A stretch of DNA of 64,000 nucleotides from Chrysogorgia sp. JL179-B06 (lineage: Eukaryota > Cnidaria > Anthozoa > Scleralcyonacea > Chrysogorgiidae). The position numbers and the translations under genes were made by a program. Below, piece after piece: positions 12,260 to 20,560 of the stretch (positions are counted from its first letter, which is position 1; every line of letters begins with the position of its first letter). The stretch lies in contig JAYKKM010000028.1 in the NCBI GenBank assembly GCA_035772405.1, positions 114,644 through 178,643 on the forward strand. Direction: 5' to 3'. The notes below the pieces were generated by a model that worked only from the letters and a program-made list of their open reading frames with translations, ran no database searches and had not been told where the DNA came from.

Positions 12260-14332
12260 ATTACTTTCACAAGCGCTTTATTATAAACTTCAAGTCATGG
12301 TACGGTATTACTTATAACTACAAGAGATCAAAGATTGTAGTAAGTCCATTCGACGCATGTGGACGAGCAAGTGGTGAATGAAGATTGGTTTATAAACATA
12401 AAATTATGTGGAAACGAATTATGAAAATAAATAAAGCTAATAAATATATTACAGCGTCTTAAGTTCAATTCAGAAATATTACAAACGTCAAGTTCGATTC
12501 CAAAAGTATCGCTTGAATGGAAAATTTACAACTTCGCGAGGCTTGCGCGTTTGGAGTAAATGTTGTTCGAATTAGATGTATGGCGTTCAAATGGTCATAC
12601 TGAATGTTGACATTATAAACGCGCCATATCATTACCGTATGTTATTTTAATATTAGAAGGCTATAATGTGCTATATGATCGCCTTGATACATGGTTTAGA
12701 TTGTTATCGAGTGGAACACGGCAACAAACGATACTAGCGAAGGAGACATGATAACCTCAATGTTTTCCCGGGCAGTCTCGGGCAGTCCCGGGCAGTCATT
12801 AGTAGGACCGCTATTTTAATATTAGAAAGGTAATCCCGTTCGTTTGTACGATTTGAAATATGACCGCCAGATAAGTCGTTCAATTCAGCAAATATTATGA
12901 ACGTGATGTTCGATTTGGCCCGACCTCGTACCCACTGCTCCTGTGTCAGTCCCGAGGCAGCAAGACTCCACTCCTAGTCTTATATTATGTTATTGGGGTG
13001 TGAGCAACAAAAATCAAAGTTGAAACATGAGAACCAAGATAAAATAGCATTCGTACGTCACTGTGTTAAAATGATCGTATATACGTATATAAGTCGAAAA
13101 CTCTAAGGATTTCAGATCAACATACGCATACGCTTTCCATTATTTACTCCGGTAATTTATTAAAAAAGGTAAAGTTTTATATTGATTTCTTTTAGCTGTA
13201 AAGCACAGTAACCCATGACATGCAAGATTAGAATGCGTTCTCCTTCGTCGAACGCAATAATTACATGCCTTTTCAAAACATCCAAAACTCATAAAAACTA
13301 TCCATTCCCAAATGCCATTATATACTTTGCTTTCACACATTTACATAACATATCATCAAATTCCCCTTGACTATTCAATACCATTTGCCTTTAAGTGCGA
13401 AAATTAACATGTCGGAAAATAAAACCATTTGTCTTTCTTCCTTTTCAAATTTTCGACCATAAAATCTATTTGCCTTGCTCTTTTCTTTTCTTTCCCAACA
13501 TTTACTCCACTACACTGACAACATCACCTACTTTCCAATTACATTAGGAACCCAGCCATTCCAATAAAAACAATGTTACTTTAAAAGTTTCTTCATCGCA
13601 GATCGCCTTTGCCTAGAAAGCCTTCTGCATCCACCATGCGGCCGGCCAAACGCGAACCCGGTGAAACAAATCTCCGTCCAGTAATTCCATTAATTCTCTT
13701 CTCTCTTTAACTACTTCTTCCTTCCTGTAATTCTGCCTCTCCGAATCGAACAAATTCTTTAACGACATTTTATTTCCTGACGAAATTTATCTTCAAGTCA
13801 CCAAATGTAGTCTAACCTTAAAATACCTATCACAATAAACCTTCGCAATCTTATCCATACCGCCCCACATTGCCTACTTCTATATCGTCTCATGAAAATC
13901 CGACACTTTTCCTTCAAATATTTTACACTCACTTTGCCCAACGCTAAATACGCCCCATCAACTCGTTCTGTTAATTACACCTTTCCCAGCTACGCATGAA
14001 AAACCACAACATCACTATTAACACGCCACTTTTATGGGCGGCCGTTACCACCAAAAAGATAGTGAAACGAGATAGGTTATTGTGAAATTAAAGTTTATTA
14101 GACGAAAGCCATTGCAACCCTACCACTTCTAACACTTTTTAACTGAAGATTCTACTTCTATAAAAGCAAATATTCCTTTCGCATGTTTTACAATCCTCCC
14201 TCTTACACTTAGTACTGCGCTTTTTATCAATTTAGCAGCCCCCCACTGTCGAAAACCTCTTCCCTATGCCCTCCTACCTCCGACAAGAAATTTACTTATT
14301 ACTAGGGGACCGGGGCGGCGCGCTAAGGTATT
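12260..14332. other. AT-rich intergenic stretch, no gene
   Basis: No credible coding region or RNA gene. Visible structure is limited to old duplications. TATTTTAATATTAGAA occurs at 12643-12658 and 12812-12827. GTTCAATTCAG followed by similar AAATATTA..AACGT..GTTCGATT text occurs at about 12463 and 12878. A 10-bp triplet repeat lies at 12767-12796. The 13340-14300 part is unusually poor in G on the plus strand and has no repeat I can identify. The longest open frame (66 codons, minus, 13140-13340) has no recognisable features. Confidence 0.6.
12767..12796. repeat. 10-bp direct repeat, three copies
   Basis: Three head-to-tail copies of CCCGGGCAGT, the middle one reading CTCGGGCAGT. It is an isolated GC-rich micro-repeat in AT-rich surroundings. 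Confidence 0.9.
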
Positions 14333-14355
14333 AAAGGTATTAGTCTAATACCTTT
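14333..14355. repeat. 10-bp hairpin, AAAGGTATTA arms
   Basis: Perfect inverted repeat AAAGGTATTA (14333-14342) and TAATACCTTT (14346-14355) around GTC, followed by a T-run. The sequence AAGGTATTAG recurs at 14734-14743 and 15150-15159. This suggests element ends or target duplications rather than a transcription terminator. Confidence 0.7.
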
Positions 14356-14487
14356 TTTTTCTCCAGCTGGGTTGAATTGAATTTGTAAAATAATAAAATT
14401 ATTCCATCAAAAAATGCTAGCTTTATAATTTAGGAATTAGAACACACTGAAACTTTAAAAAAATATCTGGTAGCTGCCCGACAATAG

Positions 14488-14608
14488 CCTGCGCAGCAGA
14501 CGGTCGCGTTCGGGGAGGGGTCTTTCGAGCGGGTGAGGCGGGCGAGCGTGTGAGGCGGGCCGGTCCAATTTTAAGCCCCTCCCCCAACGCGACCGTCTGC
14601 TGCGCAGG
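14488..14608. mobile_element. GC-rich foldback element
   Basis: 33-bp arms at 14488-14520 and 14576-14608 are inverted copies with one mismatch (TTCGGGG against TTGGGGG), around a 55-bp GC-rich spacer. The ends read CCTGCGCAGCAGACGGTCGC. TAG is present on both outer flanks, which may be a 2-3 bp target duplication. Small GC-rich foldbacks of this kind are non-autonomous DNA elements; I cannot assign a superfamily. The open frames across it on both strands are by-products of the GC-rich palindrome. Confidence 0.6.
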
Positions 14609-15157
14609 TAGGATTTTAGTTTTCCGTAACATCGCACCACGGCGCAACAACGTTAGCGACGAAGATTTGAATAGCCTGCACGCACTCTCTGTGGGCAGAA
14701 ACGCAGGTTGGCGTTTCAAGAGGCTTACACCTCAAGGTATTAGAATCTCAAAACTAATCCTTGGTTTGACCAAAAGCAGTTAAATTTCACTACAGGCGGT
14801 CTTATATTTTAATGTTTAAAGTAAGACGCGTAATATTTTGATCTTAAACTGTCTTTATTTAGTAACCAGAAGTATACAATGCTTTTCACTGTATTACATT
14901 TACAATGTTCAACATATAAAGATGTAAATTACGCAAACCGATAAACGCGAATTGAACATGCAAACTCACAAGCACGCAACACATCAATCGAATGCTTCAA
15001 TAATAAATCGGGATATCGAAACCAATAGCAATTGTTCATAACAATTTTAAAACTTTTATATTCAACTTTCTTCAATTCATATATTTAACAAAATAGAGAT
15101 ATATACGTGCCTTTAAAAATAAGAACGATGCGAATATACACAATCACGCAAGGTATT
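14609..15157. other. no gene seen
   Basis: AT-rich sequence between the foldback and the start of the large inverted repeat. Apart from the two AAGGTATTAG occurrences (14734-14743 and 15150-15159) I see no repeats, coding sequence or RNA gene. Confidence 0.55.
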
Positions 15158-15736
15158 AGTTTTACGATTCTAGTATACAAAGCGCCAGTGGCCAACAGGT
15201 AAAGGTAGACATTTAATACGATGATCATTCCCGCCATTTTTCCCAGCCCGCCATTTTTCCCGCCCGCATGAGAGCCCGCAATTTTTTAGGCCCGCCATTT
15301 TCCCTCCCGCATGAGAGAGATGCCTGCGAAGGAGTCTAGATGATCATATACATTGTACGCGCACCAAGCACATTTATAGCAACAATAACGCCATGTCATG
15401 CCTTGCGGAGTCGGTGCTAGTGCATGGGCATCGTTGATACGATTTGAAAATATTGTCGTTACTATCGAGTCACAGACGTCTCTCTCAATTGCGAGACTCC
15501 CATTACACAATCATTTTCGTAATCAACTCCATAACGCAACAGCCAACAACCCTAGAGTTAGTCCTTCGAGTTAGGATTCCAGTTACGATTCGTTTTAAAA
15601 TTAAATTCAACGCGCGTTTCAATTGCCTGACTCCTGAATATACTCCTTGTTGCACTCGTGCTTGCTGTGCTTTATTGCGTATAAGAAGAGTATCCGCGTT
15701 TGGCGCGGTGTTGAACGGCAGCATCGTCAACCATGA
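15158..15736 (-). repeat. large inverted repeat, left arm, outer part
   Basis: Matches the right arm (20068-20560) in reverse complement over its length with point differences and small indels. Landmarks include AGTTTTACGATTCTAGTATAC at the outer end, GACATTTAATACGATGAT, GCAAGGCATGACATG (as its complement), CTCTCTCAATTGCGAGACTC and CGCGTTTGGCGCGGTGTTGAAC. The arm carries a private 111-bp insertion and a 26-bp inverted segment, reported separately. Short open frames here (74-106 codons) are not conserved as frames between the two arms, so I do not call them genes. Confidence 0.9.
15228..15338. mobile_element. 111-bp insertion in left arm
   Basis: Present in the left arm and absent from the right arm, where the sequence reads straight through. 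It is flanked by GATGATCA at 15220-15227 and again at 15339-15346; the empty site in the right arm reads GATGATAA. The insert repeats CCCGCCATTTTTCCC-like words and GCATGAGAG. The 8-bp duplication suggests hAT-type transposition, but no clear terminal inverted repeats are visible. Confidence 0.65.
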
Positions 15737-17154
15737 TACAATAAAGATCGTTTTATTGTATTAAATAAACGGATCTCAACAGTTATCAACCAAAATAGAA
15801 CGAACTCTTTAAAGGATGTTGGTACACGAGATTGGTGGAAAAGAGTGGACAATATATCGCGGCGCCGTCAGAGAGCTGTTACCTCTCTCGATCATAATTC
15901 ATTTCGTGACTTAAATACTTACTTTGGCAATGTGTGCACAGATAACAGCTATGTAAATCCACTACCGCAGGACATTGGTGACGATGTAGAAATCCCAACG
16001 GTTAATGAATGGCAAGTGTGGAATTCTCTTCGACATATCAAAAGGACAGCTATGGGCCCAGATTCCATACCGTATACTGTTTGGAAGGATCATGCTGAGC
16101 TATTAACTCCAGTATTGACGAGAGTGTGGAATCTGTCACTTTAAAAATCATACTTGGCCTGTTTCTTGAAAAAGATCTAACATCGATCCACTGCCAAAAG
16201 TTGAGACACCAAATGAGAATAATGATTATCGAGGTAGTAAATATAACACCTGTTATAGCAAGAGCTTTTGAAAAGATTGTGATGAGAGTGCATGCTAAGG
16301 ATAGCATCGAAGAGCATTTGAAGGCATCTCAGTTTGCATACAGGGAAGGTGGTAGCTGTACTGATGCATTAGTGGCGGTTCAACATACTGTTAATCAATA
16401 CCTTGATAATCCAGAATGTAAAGCTGTTCGTATTTTTGCCATGGATTTCAGTAAGGCTTTCGACAGTGTAAAACATAATTTACTATCAGGAGAAACTGAG
16501 GCAAATCGGTCTTAATCCATACGTATTCAATTGGTATCTTAGCTTTCTAAAGGATAGAGAACAGAGAGTTGTCAGCAATGGATTTATTAGTGACTGGATA
16601 CGAGTTAATAAAGGAACTACTCAGGGTAGTGTGAGTGGCCCACATTTATTTAACATCTTCCTCAATGATCTTGAGATTGTATCAACATCAGAGTGTGGGT
16701 TATTTAAATATGCGGATGATTCCAATATTATATCTCCAGTCTGGAAAGATAATGACACTTCGGACGAGATGGTACAACAGTTTTTGGAGTGGTCAAGTCG
16801 TAATTGTATGAAGAGTAATCCTACTAAATGTAAAGAGCTTATTATTCGGAAGAAAGGTTGCACTGAAATGTTTCCTTTGGTGTCTGGTATCCCTCAAAAG
16901 CCATCTATCGTTATGTTAGGAGTCACATTCCAAGAAGTTAGCAGATTTACAATTCATGTTTATGAAAAACTAAAAAAGGCTAACAAGTGCCTATTCATCC
17001 TAAGATCATTACGCAAGGAAGGCTATAATCAGAAAGAGATTGATCATTTATTTATTACCTTAGTACTACGAAATATTACATATGCTCTTCCAGTATATGG
17101 TGCTTCTAAATCTGAACTTACTATGCTTTTTGCGAAGATGTTATAAACGCAATT

Positions 17155-17543
17155 GTTATATAGTTAGTGTCAAAATTCAATTTTTCTGTTTTCCGATTGG
17201 ACAAAAGCGTATCACGTGCCGGTCCGCAAAACATCGTGTTTACTGCATTGCCCTGGCAACGAGGCAACCGGTCCATAACAGAACATTTATTGACCGGTCC
17301 ACAATATAATGGGTGCAGTGCGCATGCGCGTCAACCGTGAAGTTCCAAAGTTCATTTTATAGTTCAGTGTTCTAGTGTATGTTATCACTTTTGAGTTCAG
17401 AATGTTGTAATAAATATTTAACTGTTGAGTGTTATCTTTTTTTATTAAACATTTACGGGGTTCCATTTATCTAGTTTTGGTTTCAAAGTTCACTCCAATA
17501 ACCGGTGAATTATTCATACTTTGACACTAATATACTATATAAC
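17155..17543. mobile_element. MITE inside the LINE
   Basis: Imperfect terminal inverted repeats: left GTTATATAG-TTAGTGTCAAA (17155-17174), and right TTTGACACTAATATACTATATAAC-type sequence ending at 17543, which differs by a 4-nt TATA gap. The interior has no coding sequence. The LINE reading frame runs into TTAGTGT (17164-17170) and continues in register from a second TTAGTGT at 17711-17717, so the true insertion boundary may be inside the left terminal repeat. Superfamily not assigned. Confidence 0.6.
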
Positions 17544-17549
17544 AAAACA

Positions 17550-17687
17550 CTTATTTACTGAGACCTCGGGAAAGCAGTGTGTTTTGTTGCCCCTCGACCG
17601 CCGTTGTTGCCCTCGGCTTCGCCTCGGGCAACAACGCCGGTCTCGGGTCCACAAAACACACTGTTTCCATCGGTCTCAGTAAATAAG
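17550..17687. mobile_element. nested palindromic foldback element
   Basis: Outer arms CTTATTTACTGAGACC (17550-17565) and GGTCTCAGTAAATAAG (17672-17687) are perfect inverted repeats. Inside are CAGTGTGTTTTGT (17575-17587) against ACAAAACACACTG (17651-17663). At the centre a GC-rich hairpin, GTTGTTGCCCTCGG against CCTCGGGCAACAAC, surrounds CTTCG. The whole element can fold as nested hairpins. Similar text is familiar to me from cnidarian genomes, but I cannot verify this here. Confidence 0.75.
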
Positions 17688-17832
17688 TAATAAATATATT
17701 TCGAGGGAAATTAGTGTGCAGGAACTGTTAGAAAAGCAAGATAGAAAACTTTTCAGCAAGGTCGCGCAAATTGAACAGCACCCGTTAAGGAACTTATTGC
17801 CAAAGAAGAAGGTTAATAGATATGAACTTATA

Positions 17833-18022
17833 AATAAATCTAGTAACTTTCCAAAGATTAATACAGATCGTTTCAAAAATTCTTATATTAACCGTCTAAT
17901 TTTTAAATATAATTTAGTACTGTAGCATGAATGTAGAAATAAGTCTAGTAACTTTCTAAAGATTAATACAAATTGTTTCAAAATTCTTATATTAAATGTC
18001 TAATTTTAAATATATTTAGCTT
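17833..18022 (+). repeat. 105-bp tandem duplication at LINE 3' end
   Basis: Two diverged copies in direct orientation, offset 105 bp: about 17833-17920 and 17938-18022. Both contain TCTAGTAACTTTC, AAAGATTAATACA, TTTCAAAA and TTCTTATATTAA. The first copy includes the last codons of the LINE protein and the second lies in the 3' untranslated part. Confidence 0.8.
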
Positions 18023-18182
18023 TGTAAATAGGTATACTGTAGGTTCTATCCTTGTAAATTAATTAGTTTACTAATATGATATATTTCCTTGAGATATTTC
18101 ACCAGTGGGTCTTATATTTCCAATATATAGATGCGAGAAATATTGATAAGATTAAGACAAAATGAAAAAAAATAAATAGGGC

Positions 18183-18414
18183 TTATTGGCACCACTATTT
18201 TGCATTCAAAAGCGTTTAGGAATGTGAAAATTAAAAAATACAGATACGGATGGCTATAATTTTTATTGATCGTGGGCAACCGCCATAGAACAGCTAATCA
18301 AAGGTCAAAGACTAGTATCGAAAATAATATATTCAAATTATTGCCAGTATTACACACTGTACTCATTAGATTCGACAAAATGAAATTTGAATATTGAGAT
18401 TTACCTACAATACT
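18183..18414 (-). repeat. large inverted repeat, left arm, inner part
   Basis: Continues the left arm beyond the LINE. It matches the right arm (19691-20057) in reverse complement: GGCACCACTATTTTGCATTC, AAAAGCGTTTAGGAATGTGA, GGGCAACCGCCATAGAACAG, and CACTGTACTCATTAGATTCG. The right arm has about 110 bp more around 19768-19882 and about 15 bp more near 19712-19727, either inserted there or deleted here. Confidence 0.9.
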
Positions 18415-18982
18415 GAATGCGTGTTTAGTCAGATAACATTAAAAGGTTCGACTTTTTGCCCTTATAAATTAATTTTTTTGACAGACAAGAAGATAGGAGC
18501 ACACATTGTAAATATTGCCGGCGGCAAGAGAATATGACACATATATACATTTATATTTTTTATTGCTGCCACCCACCCTACCCCGTTAGGAGAGATTTGT
18601 GGCAAAGATTCGCGTCGACCGAAACTGCCGTAAAGTTCACCGGTTTTTAATGACGATAACTTTAGACACCGCATATTCGTATGCGTCTTTACACAGAAAG
18701 ATATGAAAGAAATCCTAACGTATAATTGGCCTCCCATAACAAGAACTCGTTCGGATTGCATTTTAAAAGTACTGCCTTAAATCTTGGACGAACTTGCGCC
18801 AAGAAAACATCGTTTTTGACTTTTGAGTTCGACAGATATTTCGAGATATTGCGAGAGAAGAGCTTGAAGCTTTTCACACTCTCGGCACAGCTTCGTCTTC
18901 AAGACAGATAAAATTCTTTTACAGCTATTTACATAAAATATTTACATAAAATGCTTTAGTTTCACTGATTCATCTAAATTTG
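18415..18982. other. loop of the inverted repeat, no gene
   Basis: Unique AT-rich sequence between the arms. The open frames on both strands (61-99 codons) have no domain I recognise and no supporting context. I see no repeats in it. Confidence 0.55.
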
Positions 18983-19125
18983 AGTAAGGTCGCAGTGCTC
19001 TAGAAGAAGGTCTGTGATTGGTTAGAAGCTTTCTGTGATTGGTTAGGATCTCCTGTGAGATGGGGGAAATGAGTCGTAATTTTAACCAATGACAATCGAC
19101 ATTCTAGAGCACTGCGACCTGACCC
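18983..19125. mobile_element. MULE-like MITE, 143 bp
   Basis: Perfect 19-bp inverted repeats AGGTCGCAGTGCTCTAGAA (18987-19005 and inverted at 19102-19120) lie 4-5 bp inside the ends. Direct repeats CTAAATTTG flank it at 18974-18982 and 19126-19134. A 9-bp duplication is characteristic of Mutator-like elements; the superfamily call rests on that alone. The interior carries TGTGATTGGTTA twice and an inverted-CCAAT stretch, but no gene. Confidence 0.65.
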
Positions 19126-19219
19126 CTAAATTTGCGTTATGTATACAATGAAAGAACCGTTTAATCTTATTACTGACACTGTAAGGTGATTTATAGATAT
19201 AGCCGAATGTCGCTGGAGT

Positions 19220-19420
19220 ACATACCGATCGCTGAGATCGCCAGGATCGCTGAACCAGTGTTTCCACATAATCGCTGCGATCGCCGAGATAGAACATTTT
19301 CTATCTCCGCGATCGCTGCGATCGCCAGTATCGCTGAGCGTGTGGTTTCCATATGATCGCTACGATCGCTGGTTTTAAAATTGATAGATCGCAGCGATCG
19401 AAGCGATCATATGGAAACCA
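19220..19420. repeat. GATCGC-rich palindromic element
   Basis: Dense runs of GATCGC, GCGATCGC and AGCGATCG. A perfect 19-bp inverted repeat TGGTTTCCATATGATCGCT (19343-19361, inverted at 19402-19420) encloses the right part, and a related GTTTCCACATAATCGCT lies at about 19260. This is probably a palindromic MITE with an internal partial duplication. Confidence 0.65.
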
Positions 19421-19460
19421 GGCTTAATAAAGAAGGTGTGTGGTATTGTTGATAGTTATT

Positions 19461-19530
19461 GAGTGCAGCAGGGTTTGAAATGGCACTTTCGGGATTCGGG
19501 TCCGCTGCTGTACCTGTTGAGCTATAGCGA
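19461..19530 (-). mobile_element. tRNA-like SINE remnant
   Basis: On the minus strand, TAGCTCAACAGG (19513-19524) fits the polymerase III A box. CATTTCAAACCCT (19470-19482) is a degraded B box at a tRNA-like distance of about 35 nt. The predicted D arm and acceptor stem do not pair properly, so this is not a functional tRNA; a tRNA-derived SINE head or tRNA pseudogene is more likely. No tail or target duplication was identified. Confidence 0.35.
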
Positions 19531-19690
19531 GTGAAGTACACGAGATATTCTAGCGACAACTTAACGCGTATCCATGAGGATGTGCAGTGTTTCAATTCTA
19601 TTAGAGAATCATGGTCAAAAACAGGAAGAAATATTTTAATGATTAATCTAATACCGCTGAAGTAAACAGAAAAGTTGAGTGAAGCTGCCT

Positions 19691-20560
19691 ATATTGTAGG
19701 TAAATCTCAATGGGTAAGTATGGCGTTTCAAATTTCATTCTGTCGAATCTAATGAGTACAGTGTGTAATTTAATCGGCATATGATCGATAAAAACTTTAT
19801 ATCATGTGCTTCGATGTCACTTTCAAACAATAAGTTCATCGGCTTTTATCGAACTTAATGCATTAATAAAATTCCGCCGTACTGGCACTAATTTGAATAT
19901 ATTATTTTCGATACCAGTCTTTGACCTTTGTCTTTGATTAGCTGTTCTATGGCGGTTGCCCACGATCAATATAAATTATATTATAGTCATCTGTATCTGT
20001 ATTTTTTAATTTTCACATTCCTAAACGCTTTTGAATGCAAAATAGTGGTGCCAATTTCAAATTTCATGGTTGACGATGTTGCCGTTCAACACCGCGCCAA
20101 ACGCGGATACGCTTCTTATACGCAATAAAGCACATCAAGCACGAGTGCAACAAGGAGTATATTCAGGAGTCAGGCAATTTCCAACGCGCGTTGAATTTAC
20201 TGATTTTAAAACGAATCCTAACTCGAATCCTAACTCGACAGACTAACTCTCGGTTCTTGGCTGTTGCGTTAGATGGAGTTGATTAAGAAAATGATTGTGT
20301 ATAATCGGAGTCTCGCAATTGAGAGAGACGTCTGTTTGTCTTGTCTGACAATATTTTCAAAACATATCAACGATGCCCATGCACTAGCACCGACTCCGCA
20401 AGGCATGACATGACGTTATTTACATATTGTTGCTATAAATGTGCTTGCTATTGTTGCAACACGTGCGGCTGGTGCGCCGACAATGTATATTATCATCGTA
20501 TTAAATGTCTACAAAGCGCCAGTGGCCAACAGGCCAAGGTATACTAGAATCGTAAAACTG
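19691..20560 (+). repeat. large inverted repeat, right arm
   Basis: Uninterrupted counterpart of 15158-18414: it lacks the LINE and the 111-bp insertion and so records the empty sites. The outer end reads GTATACTAGAATCGTAAAAC and abuts the 114-bp array directly. It has about 25 bp near 20450-20475 (TATTGTTGCAACACGTGCGG) not present in the left arm. Its frames (for example 19928-20128) do not correspond to intact frames in the other arm. Confidence 0.9.

Larger units (their letters stand above)
15737..17925 (+). pseudogene. LINE reverse transcriptase ORF2 fragment, broken
   Basis: Remnant of a non-LTR retrotransposon ORF2 protein, which copies element RNA into DNA at a nicked target. It starts mid-protein in one frame (15737-16144; [24 protein letters not shown]), shifts frame to [10 protein letters not shown] and RT motif [11 protein letters not shown] (about 16435-16464), then shifts back near 16490. 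Motif [13 protein letters not shown] lies at about 16616-16651 and motif C YADD at 16709-16720. A stop at 17144-17146 falls where the homologous protein continues in the next frame ([13 protein letters not shown], to 17171). After the nested insertion the C-terminal part resumes as ISVQELLEKQDRKLF at about 17710 and ends at 17925 with FKYNLVL. The apurinic-like endonuclease domain is absent. Style resembles CR1/L2/jockey-type elements of cnidarians; the exact clade is not decided. With at least three frame breaks it cannot make a working enzyme. Confidence 0.88.
15737..18180 (+). mobile_element. 5'-truncated LINE inserted in the inverted repeat
   Basis: The left arm of the inverted repeat stops matching the right arm at 15737 and resumes at about 18183; everything between is the insertion. 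The empty site in the right arm reads CAATTTCAAATTTCATGG on the plus strand, so about 8 bp of target appear lost and no target duplication is seen. The insert opens directly inside a non-LTR retrotransposon reading frame with no endonuclease domain, as expected of a 5'-truncated copy. It ends in an A-rich tail (GAAAAAAAATAAATAG, about 18164-18179). Two further elements sit inside it at 17171-17717. Confidence 0.85.

Noticed and set aside
14333..14360. Rho-independent terminator (hairpin followed by T-run)
   Set aside because: Eukaryotic context with no upstream gene. The hairpin sequence recurs as AAGGTATTAG elsewhere, fitting element ends better.
14423..14783. Open frames of 61-98 codons on both strands around 14.4-14.8 kb
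   Set aside because: They run through a GC-rich foldback, and the overlap on both strands is explained by the palindrome. No recognisable domain.
15286..15764. Open frames of 74-106 codons in the left arm of the inverted repeat
   Set aside because: The right arm carries the same DNA with indels that do not preserve these frames.
19461..19530. Functional tRNA gene
   Set aside because: A-box and B-box-like words are present, but the acceptor, D and anticodon stems do not pair; treated as a SINE-like remnant.
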